A stretch of DNA of 64,000 nucleotides from positions 1 to 64,000 of the forward strand of contig JAJQFD010000010.1 of assembly GCA_021201335.1 (NCBI GenBank), written 5' to 3'. The first letter of the stretch is position 1. Each line of letters opens with the position of its first letter. The translations under genes were made by a program, and so were the position numbers. The notes under the pieces were generated by a model, which saw only the letters and a program-made list of their open reading frames with translations, had not been told where the DNA came from and made no database searches. This DNA is from Bacteroides sp. (lineage in GTDB: Bacteria; Bacteroidota; Bacteroidia; Bacteroidales; Bacteroidaceae). Of the stretch, positions 16,838 to 25,259 are shown in pieces.

Positions 16838-18262
16838 TCAGTCCCAAGTATCTGTACGAAACGGATAAACAGGTTGTTCTCGGGTATTCTTTAAGTTCCC
16901 CAACTGAAAGTTTTTAAAACAGTAGCGCACAGCTACAGGTACTTTCACTTCTATGCTGCTCACCTGTATTTGAGTATGGCTGACCGCTTTAGCCTCAGCT
17001 GGATAAAACTTCTGATCTTCTCCGGCGATTTCGAATCCGGTAATGTCTTCCATCCGGTTGAAGCCGTCGGGAGCATACTCAAAATGAAGAATGGCTTTAT
17101 CATCCTTTACTTCCATAGAGCGATAGACGGGTCCACGATCGGAGATTCCTTTTATTTTGTACGTATTTACCAGAGCTAGGTAGGATAAACGTTTGCCCAC
17201 CAGGGTTTTGTTTTTCGGATGAATATTGGCCGCTTCATAGGGTTCAACCAAGTCATTGGTAGAAATCATGGCGCTGTTTGGAATCAAAGATTGGGCTTTG
17301 AATTGTGCTTCCCGGAAGTAAGCACCCGAAACACCGTCAACACCATCTCCATAGATCCACGGAGCCAGTTCGACATAATAGAACGGTAATTCGCCCAGTT
17401 GCCATTCCTCTCTCCAAAGATTCACCATCGTTGCCATGCGATCCGGGTAAGTAGCATGCCGCCCGACATTCGCTTCTCCCTGATACCAGAGAAACCCTTT
17501 GATGGTATAATTTTGCAGAGGCTTCAGCATGCCGTTGTACATGATCATGGGTTGTTTATATTCGTCTTCCTCGCTACTTCCTGCTTTACTTAGATCGATA
17601 TCGGGATAGTTTTTAAGGATATCCGCAGGTAGCCAACCTTCTACAGACGAACCTCCCCAAGCGCAATTGATGATACCAACCGGAACATCCAACACTTTAT
17701 GTAAGGACAAAGCAAAGTGGAAACCCGTAGCACTACACCATTGCAGACTCTCCGGAGTAGACGTTTGCCATTTGCCTTCACAGGTTTCCTGCGGAGTAAC
17801 TGCTCCTTTCCGGGTAATGTTGGCAAAGCGTAATCCTTTGTAAGAATTAGCATTGGCAATGGTTTCGTTGGCATCCATAATCGGACAATTCCAGAAGCCA
17901 TTCAGAGGCATCTCCATATTTGATTGACCCGAACAAAGCCAGACTTCACCAATGAGGATATTATTGATTGCCAGACTTTCGCCATCGGAAACAGTCAAAC
18001 TCTGCGGTTCGAAGGTTGCTTTGGGCGTATTGATGGTTACTGTCCATTTGCCATCCTTCCCGATTCGGGCCGTATAAATCTGGGCACCCCAGGACGTGCT
18101 GAGTGTTAAGTTAGCATTTGGTTTGGCAGTACCCCATAGTTTGACTCGGGTGTTCTGTTGCAAAACCATGTTATCACTTATAATATCGGGCAAGTGTACT
18201 TTCGCCTGCAACGATGCGGCAAAGAATAACCCGACTATACAACACGTCCAAAAAGTTCTCAT
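16838..18262 (-). CDS. Sialate O-acetylesterase-like carbohydrate esterase
   Basis: A 474-residue exported esterase from the Met that opens the signal peptide (MRTFWTCCIVGLFFAASLQA); 14 upstream residues in frame are not signal-like. The SGNH-type motif CSGQSNMEMPL provides the Ser nucleophile and the downstream DLVEPYEAANIHPKN segment the Asp/His pair. Bacteroidetes members of this family remove acetyl groups from plant glycans more often than from sialic acid; beside mannan enzymes it probably deacetylates mannan. It is transcribed away from the main mannan genes. Confidence 0.85.
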   Translation of the reverse strand: MRTFWTCCIVGLFFAASLQAKVHLPDIISDNMVLQQNTRVKLWGTAKPNANLTLSTSWGAQIYTARIGKDGKWTVTINTPKATFEPQSLTVSDGESLAINNILIGEVWLCSGQSNMEMPLNGFWNCPIMDANETIANANSYKGLRFANITRKGAVTPQETCEGKWQTSTPESLQWCSATGFHFALSLHKVLDVPVGIINCAWGGSSVEGWLPADILKNYPDIDLSKAGSSEEDEYKQPMIMYNGMLKPLQNYTIKGFLWYQGEANVGRHATYPDRMATMVNLWREEWQLGELPFYYVELAPWIYGDGVDGVSGAYFREAQFKAQSLIPNSAMISTNDLVEPYEAANIHPKNKTLVGKRLSYLALVNTYKIKGISDRGPVYRSMEVKDDKAILHFEYAPDGFNRMEDITGFEIAGEDQKFYPAEAKAVSHTQIQVSSIEVKVPVAVRYCFKNFQLGNLKNTREQPVYPFRTDTWD

Positions 18263-18342
18263 AAGTAATCGTTCAAAATTAGTGTATAATATACCATTCA
18301 ACAAAATTAGTGTATGTCATCACCATTACAGAAACGTAGGAA

Positions 18343-18890
18343 GGCTGCAAGCCTGACAGATTTAGCCCAGGGGCAGCGAGCGAAGTGAGCGCAGCCTTGG
18401 GTTTAGAACGAACAAAATGAAGGAGTTCTGTAGGAACGACATACCATGCTGAATCCTTTTATATACCGTTCTTGCAGAACTCATTGCCTGTGTCAAATCA
18501 ATACCCAGGGTGGCGCTCGCGTTGCTTGCTTACCCAGTCATGTTCGGAAGATAACATTTCTTAGCCATCAAGCCAAGAATCTAAGGTCTGTTAAGAAATC
18601 CCGGAGGGATTTGATGTGCATAACCACGGGGTTACATCCCGTGGAAACAGATAACCCGACTCTACTCTCACAGCCCCAATAGGGGGTGAAGAATATATTA
18701 TTGACCCACTTCGGGGCTCACAAGATTATTCTATCTCCTATCCCGTGGGATATCCATCCCACGGTTATGCACATGCAATCTCTGCGGGATTTCTTAAAGG
18801 TTTTAATGTTTTAAAATCTTCCGAACACGACTGTTCTCTTACCCTAGGCTAAATACGGCAGGCTTGTAGCCTTCACTAAATCCATTCGGA
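18343..18890. repeat. Composite palindromic repeat element, copy 1
   Basis: The outer arms are AGGCTGCAAGCCTGACAGAT (18343 onward) and its imperfect reverse complement near 18845-18885. Nested inside is a second inverted pair: GTGCATAACCACGG near 18615 and CCACGGTTATGCACAT near 18760, with AAATCCCG-type arms further out. It contains GGAGTTCTGTAGGAACGACA at 18421-18440, which recurs in copy 2 at 38435. It carries no credible ORF and fills the gap between the esterase and the GH5 gene. Confidence 0.7.
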
Positions 18891-18951
18891 TTAAATCTTT
18901 TAATCTTAATGTTCTACATCCTAAATGAATATAGTTGAAATACTTATCTTC

Positions 18952-19941
18952 CTAATTACCCGTTAATTCACTCTTCACTATTCTCCCCCACTCTTTCAAA
19001 TCACTGTCGCTCCACGGCCCTTCGGAAGAGGCCGACTGCAGCATCATCGAACAAGTTTCATCCTTATCGGCAATCGACCATGCTGCCCAGCTAATGGAAT
19101 GACTATTCATCCACTGCACCCAGGCCGTCCATTCCTGCCGATTAATGCCGCCGTTACCGCTGGCTTCCATTCCGGCACACTCCGACACAAATATCGGCAA
19201 ACCTTTCTGGATGGCATAATCTCCGCGATCGCGTAAATACTGTCCGTGAGTGGCAGCATAAAAGTGCAGGACGTACATCAGGTTACTAAACCCGGTAATC
19301 GGATCGTCGGCAGCGAGGTTTATGTCTTGATCCCAGTGAGGACATCCCACGAGGATAATATTATCCGGATCGATGGCACGGATGGTACGGATCACCTCTG
19401 TGGAATAATCCTTCACCGTTTGCCAGGAATCGTTAATAGGTTCGTTGAATATTTCGTAAATCACATTGGGGTAATCTTTATACTTGTTGGCCATCTGGGT
19501 AAAGAATTGCTTGGCCGCATCGGTATGAATATTATGACTGTGCCAGTCGATAATCACATAAATGCCTTCTGCAATGGCCGCATCTACTACTGCTGTCACA
19601 CATTGAATGGCGTGTGTTGGATTTTCCAGATAAGCACCCGAAACGTCTACTCCCATCGCTGCTCTTACTAGCGTCGCATTCCAATCCTGTGCGAATGTGG
19701 CTACAGAAGAAGCATTGTAAAAACGGGGCCACCAATTGTGCCAACCGTAACTGACTCCTTTCAATTGTACTTTTTCTCCCTGAGCATTTACCAGAAAAGT
19801 GCCATCGACTGATAGTTTTCCGATTCTCTCCACTACATCGGCGGGAGGATTTTGTTCCTCTTCGTTTTTCTCCGAACTGTCGCAGGCGAATGCTACAATA
19901 GCCCAACATCCAAATAATAAATAAAAAAGATACTTTTTCAT
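18952..19941 (-). CDS. GH5 cellulase-like endo-glucanase lipoprotein
   Basis: A 329-residue lipoprotein: signal peptide with lipobox ending at Cys20 (VAFAC). The GH5 TIM barrel has IYEIFNEP with acid/base Glu167 and FVSECAG with nucleophile Glu254; the general form (VDGTFLVNAQGEKVQLKGVSYGWHNWW) resembles subfamily GH5_2. It should hydrolyse beta-1,4-glucan or glucomannan, probably at the cell surface. It is divergent from the AraC regulator gene. With the mannanases it points to a glucose-containing mannan as substrate. Confidence 0.88.
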   Translation of the reverse strand: MKKYLFYLLFGCWAIVAFACDSSEKNEEEQNPPADVVERIGKLSVDGTFLVNAQGEKVQLKGVSYGWHNWWPRFYNASSVATFAQDWNATLVRAAMGVDVSGAYLENPTHAIQCVTAVVDAAIAEGIYVIIDWHSHNIHTDAAKQFFTQMANKYKDYPNVIYEIFNEPINDSWQTVKDYSTEVIRTIRAIDPDNIILVGCPHWDQDINLAADDPITGFSNLMYVLHFYAATHGQYLRDRGDYAIQKGLPIFVSECAGMEASGNGGINRQEWTAWVQWMNSHSISWAAWSIADKDETCSMMLQSASSEGPWSDSDLKEWGRIVKSELTGN

Positions 19942-20084
19942 GTTTGTATCGCAATTTTAAGTTAGTAAAAAAGGTTCGATGCGAATATAAGTAAAAATAT
20001 CGTGACAACCGGAAAATTGGGCGCATTGTACAACAAATTATCAAAAAAGTATCAGTCGGACCGGTGTATTCCGTATTATATTGA

Positions 20085-20098
20085 TATATTTGTATATC
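20085..20098 (+). promoter_or_regulatory. AraC-gene promoter overlapped by a palindrome
   Basis: The -7 element TATATTTG (20085-20092) is embedded in GATATA-TTTG-TATATC (20083-20098), an inverted repeat with a 4-bp centre. A protein bound there would cover the promoter. Confidence 0.45.
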
Positions 20099-20116
20099 AA
20101 CAAATCTACTGATGCT

Positions 20117-21007
20117 ATGAACACATCTTCTTCGAATATTATTCGGGAGATTACGCCTCTCTCCGACAAAGATTGCTTTTACATCGCAGAACGCTATAAA
20201 ACTGAATTCACATACCCCATCCATAGTCATTTAGAATACGAACTAAACTTCACGGAAAAAGCCGCAGGTGTACGACGTATCGTGGGCGATTCCGTGGAGA
20301 TTATTGGTGATTACGACCTGGTATTGATCACAAGCCAACAACTAGAACACGTTTGGGAACAGCACGAATGTACTTCGAAAGAGATTCGCGAAATCACGAT
20401 TCAATTCTCTTCCGACTTGTTCTTCAAAAGCTTTATCAACAAAAACCAGTTCGACACAATTCATAAAATGCTGGAAAAGGCTCAAAAAGGGCTTGCCTTC
20501 CCGATGTCGGCCATACTAAGGGTGTATTCGATGCTGGATACACTGGCCTCGGAGAAGCAAGGGTTTTACGCGGTGATCAAATTCCTTACGATACTTTACG
20601 AACTTTCTTTGTGTGAAGATGCCTGGACGCTATCGAGTTCATCCTTTGCCAAAATCGGTGTACATTCGGATAGTCGGCGGGTGCAAAAGGTACAGGAATA
20701 CATCAATGCCCACTACAAAGAAGAAATACGCCTGAACGATCTGGCCGAACTTGTAGGAATGACTCCGGTGTCATTCAGCCGTTTTTTTAAACTGCGCACG
20801 GGGAAAAATCTCTCGGATTACGTTATCGATATTCGTTTGGGCTCGGCTACTCGTCTGCTGGTTGACTCCACGATGTCCATCGCAGAAATCTGCTACGAGT
20901 GCGGGTTCAACAATCTTTCGAACTTCAACCGAATCTTTAAAAAGAAGAAGGATTGTTCGCCCAAAGAATTCAGAGAGAACTATCGGAAGAAGAAAAAGCT
21001 GGTCTGA
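20117..21007 (+). CDS. AraC-family transcriptional regulator of the mannan locus
   Basis: A 296-residue regulator from ATG 20117 (MNTSSSNIIREITPLS); the upstream in-frame start overlaps the -7 box. An N-terminal cupin-like sensing domain (HSHLEYELNF, about 35-130) leads to a C-terminal double helix-turn-helix: RLNDLAELVGMTPVSFSRFFKLRTGKNLSDYVIDIRLGSATRLL and IAEICYECGFNNLSNFNRIFKKKKDCSPKEFREN. It lies between the divergent GH5 genes. Mannan loci often use hybrid two-component sensors instead; here this is the only regulator in the locus. Confidence 0.92.
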   Translation: MNTSSSNIIREITPLSDKDCFYIAERYKTEFTYPIHSHLEYELNFTEKAAGVRRIVGDSVEIIGDYDLVLITSQQLEHVWEQHECTSKEIREITIQFSSDLFFKSFINKNQFDTIHKMLEKAQKGLAFPMSAILRVYSMLDTLASEKQGFYAVIKFLTILYELSLCEDAWTLSSSSFAKIGVHSDSRRVQKVQEYINAHYKEEIRLNDLAELVGMTPVSFSRFFKLRTGKNLSDYVIDIRLGSATRLLVDSTMSIAEICYECGFNNLSNFNRIFKKKKDCSPKEFRENYRKKKKLV

Positions 21008-21109
21008 TAAATCGTCCTACTCCCCTCCCACTACCTCTTATCATGTCAGAAAGCTTAAATTGTACCAGCATTGGATAAAATAATACTGGACACTCGGGAT
21101 ATATTGCAC

Positions 21110-21117
21110 TAATTTTG
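21110..21117 (+). promoter_or_regulatory. -7 element upstream of the GH5_7 gene
   Basis: TAATTTTG matches TAnnTTTG. Transcription from here would give a leader of roughly 190 nt that includes the whole 22-bp repeat array at 21168-21255. Confidence 0.45.
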
Positions 21118-21167
21118 TCCCATCACTTGGTTCTGATCCGGCCCCAAAGGAAATATATCCCTGATAA

Positions 21168-21255
21168 AATGCCGGTAGGATTGGATGGAAATCCCGGTTG
21201 CATTCGAGTCGGATTCCGGTTGCATTTGGCGCCAATCCCGGTAGCATGGGGAAGA
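21168..21255 (+). repeat. Array of four imperfect 22-bp units (mannan locus, left)
   Basis: Units start at 21168, 21190, 21212 and 21234, each with a core such as AATCCCGGTTGCATT. The unit cores are AATGCCGGTAGGATT, AATCCCGGTTGCATT, GATTCCGGTTGCATT and AATCCCGGTAGCAT. A related array lies in opposite orientation at 42194-42281. It is in the predicted 5' leader of the GH5_7 mannanase gene. Confidence 0.8.
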
Positions 21256-21309
21256 AAGAACAGAATGACATCGTTAAATAATAAATCTGCTTTCATAAAT
21301 CTATTACTT

Positions 21310-22611
21310 ATGCGTAAACACATTCCTTTCACCGCACTTTTATTACTCTGCTTGTGTATGTATGCCTGTACAGAGAAAAAGCAATCCACTAATACTTTTA
21401 TTCAGATTGAAAACGGCCAGTTTATCCGAAAGGGGAAACCGTACTACTACGTGGGAACCAACTTTTGGTACGGAGCGATCCTAGGCTCAGAAGGGGAAGG
21501 AGGCAATCGCGAACGCCTGCATCAAGAGTTGGATTTCCTGAAAAGCATAGGCGTTGACAATCTCCGTGTACTCGTCGGTTCAGACGGAAGCCGAGGCATT
21601 ACCGCCAAAGTGGAACCCACCCTGCAAACCGAACCCGGTGTGTACAATGATACAATTTTATCCGGTCTGGATTACCTGCTGGTTGAAATGGCCAAGCGTG
21701 ATATGGTTGCCATTCTTTACTTAAACAATTCCTGGGAGTGGAGTGGCGGTTACTCCCAGTATCTCGAATGGGCGGGTTACGGCAAAGCTCCGGTTCCTGC
21801 GGTAGACGGATGGCCTGCGTATATGGAATTCGTCCGGCAGTTTCCTCAGTCGAATAGCGCGAAAGCACTGTTTGCCAGTTATGTAAACGATATGGTTACC
21901 CGCACCAATCGTTATACCGGGGTGAAATATACCGATGATCCGACTATCATGTCGTGGCAGATCGGAAACGAACCTCGTGCCTTTTCGGACGAAAACAAAG
22001 AGCCGTTTGCCCATTGGATGGCAGAGGTAGCCGCCCAGATTAAGTCCTTAGATAAAAACCATTTGGTATCGTCTGGCAGTGAGGGCAAACACGGATGTGA
22101 GCAGGATATGGATTTGTTTGAACGGATTCATGCCGATAGCCATATCGACTACCTGAATATACACATCTGGCCTTACAACTGGGGTTGGTCACCCAAAGAC
22201 AGCTTACAGGAAAGCCTGCCGAGGGCAATAGATAATACCCGGAAGTATATGGAAGAACACCTCGCGGTGGCAGCCAGATACCAAAAACCAGTGGTACTGG
22301 AAGAATTCGGGTTTCCGAGAGACGGCTTCCAGTTCTCCAAAGAAAGTACTACCCACGTGCGAGACGCATATTATAAATATATATTCGATTACATTGCGGA
22401 TGAGGCCAACAGAGGTGGACTACTTGCCGGATGTAACTTCTGGGGATGGGGTGGTTTTGCCCATCCGTCGCCCGACCATGTTTTCTGGCAAAAAGGGGAC
22501 GACTATACAGGCGACCCCGCACAGGAAGAACAAGGTTTGAACTCGGTTTTCTCTACCGATACTACCGTCGAAATCATCCGGAATACCAATCAGAAACTTA
22601 TTTATCCATAA
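21310..22611 (+). CDS. GH5_7-like endo-beta-1,4-mannanase lipoprotein
   Basis: A 433-residue lipoprotein from ATG 21310 (lipobox ending at Cys20, CMYAC); the long upstream open frame crosses the repeat array and is not coding. GH5 barrel features: YYVGTNFWYGAILG, WQIGNEPRAF with acid/base Glu221, LNIHIWPYNWGW, and VVLEEFGFP (Glu331-Glu332) carrying the nucleophile. These are marks of subfamily 7 endo-mannanases. Likely surface or periplasmic. First gene of a rightward run with GH27, an esterase and SusCD. Confidence 0.9.
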   Translation: MRKHIPFTALLLLCLCMYACTEKKQSTNTFIQIENGQFIRKGKPYYYVGTNFWYGAILGSEGEGGNRERLHQELDFLKSIGVDNLRVLVGSDGSRGITAKVEPTLQTEPGVYNDTILSGLDYLLVEMAKRDMVAILYLNNSWEWSGGYSQYLEWAGYGKAPVPAVDGWPAYMEFVRQFPQSNSAKALFASYVNDMVTRTNRYTGVKYTDDPTIMSWQIGNEPRAFSDENKEPFAHWMAEVAAQIKSLDKNHLVSSGSEGKHGCEQDMDLFERIHADSHIDYLNIHIWPYNWGWSPKDSLQESLPRAIDNTRKYMEEHLAVAARYQKPVVLEEFGFPRDGFQFSKESTTHVRDAYYKYIFDYIADEANRGGLLAGCNFWGWGGFAHPSPDHVFWQKGDDYTGDPAQEEQGLNSVFSTDTTVEIIRNTNQKLIYP

Positions 22612-22631
22612 ATATTTAGACTCAATAACCT

Positions 22632-23858
22632 ATGAAGAAATTAAGTATTATACTCGTTTTGTTTTTTATCTCTACTTTATCCTTTGTCAGAGCACAGAAG
22701 TTTGAAGGCCTCGCCGAAACACCTCCGATGGGATGGAACAGCTGGAACAAATTCGCGTGCAACATTGACGAGAACCTTATACGTGCCATAGCAGATGCGA
22801 TGGTCGAAACCGGTTTGCGCGATGCCGGATACACTTACCTCAATCTGGACGATTGCTGGCACGGTGAACGCGACAGTCTCGGATTCATTCATCCCGACCC
22901 TGTTAAGTTTCCTTCCGGTATGAAAGCCCTGGCCGACTATGTACATTCCAAAGGATTAAAAATCGGCATTTACTCTGATGCCGGACGGAAAACCTGCGGA
23001 GGCCGACCGGGAAGCTTCGGCCACGAGTATCAGGATGCGTTACAATACGCCAAATGGGGTATCGATTACCTAAAGTACGACTGGTGTGAGAGCGAAGACA
23101 TCAATCCCGTAGGCGCCTACAATCTGATGCGGGACGCGATCCGCGCGGCGGGACGCCCCATCTTATTTAGTATGTGCGAGTGGGGAACCAGCAAGCCGTG
23201 GCTATGGGCAAAAGACACCGGACATATGTGGCGCACAACTGGAGACATATACAATTGCTTCGATTGTATCGATCAGCATCCGGGATGGGCCGCCTTTGGT
23301 GTGCTCCAAATCCTGGACATGCAAAACGGACTTCGCGCGTATGCCGGACCCGGACACTGGAATGATCCCGACATGCTGGAAGTAGGCAACGGACAAAGTG
23401 TCAATCAGGACAGGGCACACTTCACGATGTGGTGTATGCTGGCTGCTCCGCTCATTCTGGGTAATGATATACGGAATATGAGCCAGGAAACCAAAGATAT
23501 CCTGATGAATGCGGAAGTAATCGCCGTCAATCAGGACAGACAAGGCATTCAAGGATTCCGCCATCTGGCAGAAGACGGACTGGAAGTATGGTTCAAACCC
23601 CTCGAAAATGACGACTGGGCATTCTGTATGCTGAACCGTACTACCGAAAGCAAATCGTACACCATCGACTGGAATCAACTGGATTTATACGACGACGTAG
23701 CCAAACGGTTCACCAACTTCGATTCCAAAATATACGACATCCGCAACCTCTGGACGAAACAAAATGACGGGGATACCCGCAAGGTAAGAACCGTAACCAT
23801 ACCGGGACATGATGTGGTATTGTATCGCTTATCCGTCAATAAAAAACTGAAGAAATGA
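22632..23858 (+). CDS. GH27 alpha-galactosidase
   Basis: A 408-residue exported enzyme (signal peptide 1-21, ending FVRAQ) with the GH27 barrel: TPPMGWNSWNKFACN, NLDDCW, YLKYDWC with nucleophile Asp150, and WRTTGDI with acid/base Asp205. It removes alpha-1,6-galactosyl branches, here presumably from galactomannan oligosaccharides in the periplasm. It lies 20 bp after the mannanase gene, and its TGA overlaps the next ATG. Confidence 0.93.
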   Translation: MKKLSIILVLFFISTLSFVRAQKFEGLAETPPMGWNSWNKFACNIDENLIRAIADAMVETGLRDAGYTYLNLDDCWHGERDSLGFIHPDPVKFPSGMKALADYVHSKGLKIGIYSDAGRKTCGGRPGSFGHEYQDALQYAKWGIDYLKYDWCESEDINPVGAYNLMRDAIRAAGRPILFSMCEWGTSKPWLWAKDTGHMWRTTGDIYNCFDCIDQHPGWAAFGVLQILDMQNGLRAYAGPGHWNDPDMLEVGNGQSVNQDRAHFTMWCMLAAPLILGNDIRNMSQETKDILMNAEVIAVNQDRQGIQGFRHLAEDGLEVWFKPLENDDWAFCMLNRTTESKSYTIDWNQLDLYDDVAKRFTNFDSKIYDIRNLWTKQNDGDTRKVRTVTIPGHDVVLYRLSVNKKLKK

Positions 23859-25126
23859 AATACGGGGTATTAAGTTTGTTTTTTGTGATTACGCTCTCCT
23901 TGTCTGCACAGATAGCAGACAAGGAGCAGCCAAAGCTGAACTACCAGGTGTTACTAACCAACGACTGGGTTTTCTATGCGCCCGAAACACCTGTTATCCA
24001 AGTTATCGCCAAAAACACAGACGGTGTAGTAACTACCGGAACCAGCCTGCAACTGGAAGTAACAACTGATCAATATAAAAAGGTAACAACCCTCAGCCAG
24101 ACACTTTCTTTGCAGAAAAATGATTCCGCGCAAATCGACTTCTCTTTTGTTGTGCCTGAGCCGGGATTTTACCGCTGCCGTTTATCCGAGAAAAGCGGTA
24201 ACGAAGTTCGGGAAATAAAAAGGTTCAATATTGGATATGAACCAACAGCCATTGTCTCCCTGCCGGATGCTCCTGCTGATCTGAAAGCCTTTTGGGACGA
24301 GGCGAAAGCCGAACTTTCTCAGGTAGAACCCGACTACAAACTGACCCTGATACCGGACTCAACCAATCAGATGCGCAAGCTGTATAAAGTTACTATGAAG
24401 TCGTTGGGCAGTATCGAAATATCCGGTTATTACTCTACGCCTACCCAAAAAGGAAAATATCCCGCCGTTATTTCGTACATGGGCTACGGCTCTAAACCCT
24501 GGATACCGGGCGGCACGCCGGGTTATGTGGAGTTTGTCCTTTCCGTTCGCGGACAAGGATTACAGGAACCCGTCAACAACTATGGTGACTGGATTACGTA
24601 CGGACTGGATGCAAAAGAAAACTATTACTACCGGGGAGCCTTTATGGACTTGGTGCGTGCCATTGATTTCGTGGCCTCCCGCCCGGAGGTAAATACCCGT
24701 ACCATCTTTGCCGAAGGCGGTAGTCAGGGAGGTGCTTTTTCTTTAGCGGCCTGCGCGCTCGACAACCGGGTTCGGGCAGCTGCTCCCACCATTCCTTTTC
24801 TTTCCGATTATCCCGACTATTTCAAAATCGTACATTGGCCAGCACAGCCGGTACTTAACAAACAACGAGAAATGGGATTGAGTGACGAACATCTGTACAG
24901 GCTCCTATCCTATTTTAACATCAAGAACCTGGCCGGATGGATCAAGTGCCCCGTGATTATGGGTGTAGGACTACAGGATGAAGTTTGTCCCCCGCATACC
25001 AACTTTGCCGGATTTAACCGGATTTCTTCTGAGAAAGCGTATCATATATATCCGTTGAACGGACACAACACCCCTGAAAGCTGGTGGAATGTCCGCGTGG
25101 AGTTTTTTGAGAGGTTCCTGGAGTAA
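23855..25126 (+). CDS. CE7/AXE1-like acetyl esterase
   Basis: A 423-residue exported protein (signal peptide 1-18). An N-terminal beta-sandwich (about 25-130) precedes an alpha/beta-hydrolase of the acetyl-xylan-esterase/cephalosporin-deacetylase type: RGQG (232-235), nucleophile Ser290 in GGSQGG, GLQDEVCPP for the acid and NGHNTPES for the His. It overlaps the GH27 stop as ATGA. Together with the 16838 esterase it suggests the target mannan is acetylated. Confidence 0.85.
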   Translation: MKYGVLSLFFVITLSLSAQIADKEQPKLNYQVLLTNDWVFYAPETPVIQVIAKNTDGVVTTGTSLQLEVTTDQYKKVTTLSQTLSLQKNDSAQIDFSFVVPEPGFYRCRLSEKSGNEVREIKRFNIGYEPTAIVSLPDAPADLKAFWDEAKAELSQVEPDYKLTLIPDSTNQMRKLYKVTMKSLGSIEISGYYSTPTQKGKYPAVISYMGYGSKPWIPGGTPGYVEFVLSVRGQGLQEPVNNYGDWITYGLDAKENYYYRGAFMDLVRAIDFVASRPEVNTRTIFAEGGSQGGAFSLAACALDNRVRAAAPTIPFLSDYPDYFKIVHWPAQPVLNKQREMGLSDEHLYRLLSYFNIKNLAGWIKCPVIMGVGLQDEVCPPHTNFAGFNRISSEKAYHIYPLNGHNTPESWWNVRVEFFERFLE

Positions 25127-25181
25127 GCCGGGACTGCCGGATGAAAATAGTCGAGATCATACCATTTAATGATAAAATTGT

Positions 25182-25215
25182 ACTTGTTTTCCCGTTCATC
25201 CGTCGCCTATCTTTG
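25182..25215 (+). promoter_or_regulatory. Promoter of the susC-like operon
   Basis: A -7 box TATCTTTG (25208-25215) with a -33-like ACTTG (25182-25186) 21 bp upstream. It starts about 45 bp before the SusC ATG, so SusC can be expressed apart from the upstream enzymes. Confidence 0.6.
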
Positions 25216-25259
25216 CTCTCAGACAATAAGAAGTTATTTAAAATCTATTGAATATCATT

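Noticed and set aside
18446..18682. Open reading frame of 78 codons inside repeat element copy 1
   Set aside because: It lies in palindromic repeat sequence with no protein-like composition; similar frames arise on both strands of copy 2.
21168..21255. 22-bp array as a CRISPR
   Set aside because: There are no unique spacers; the units are directly contiguous and imperfect, and no cas genes are nearby.
21115..21309. N-terminal extension of the GH5_7 frame
   Set aside because: It translates through the 22-bp repeat array; the lipoprotein signal peptide begins at 21310.
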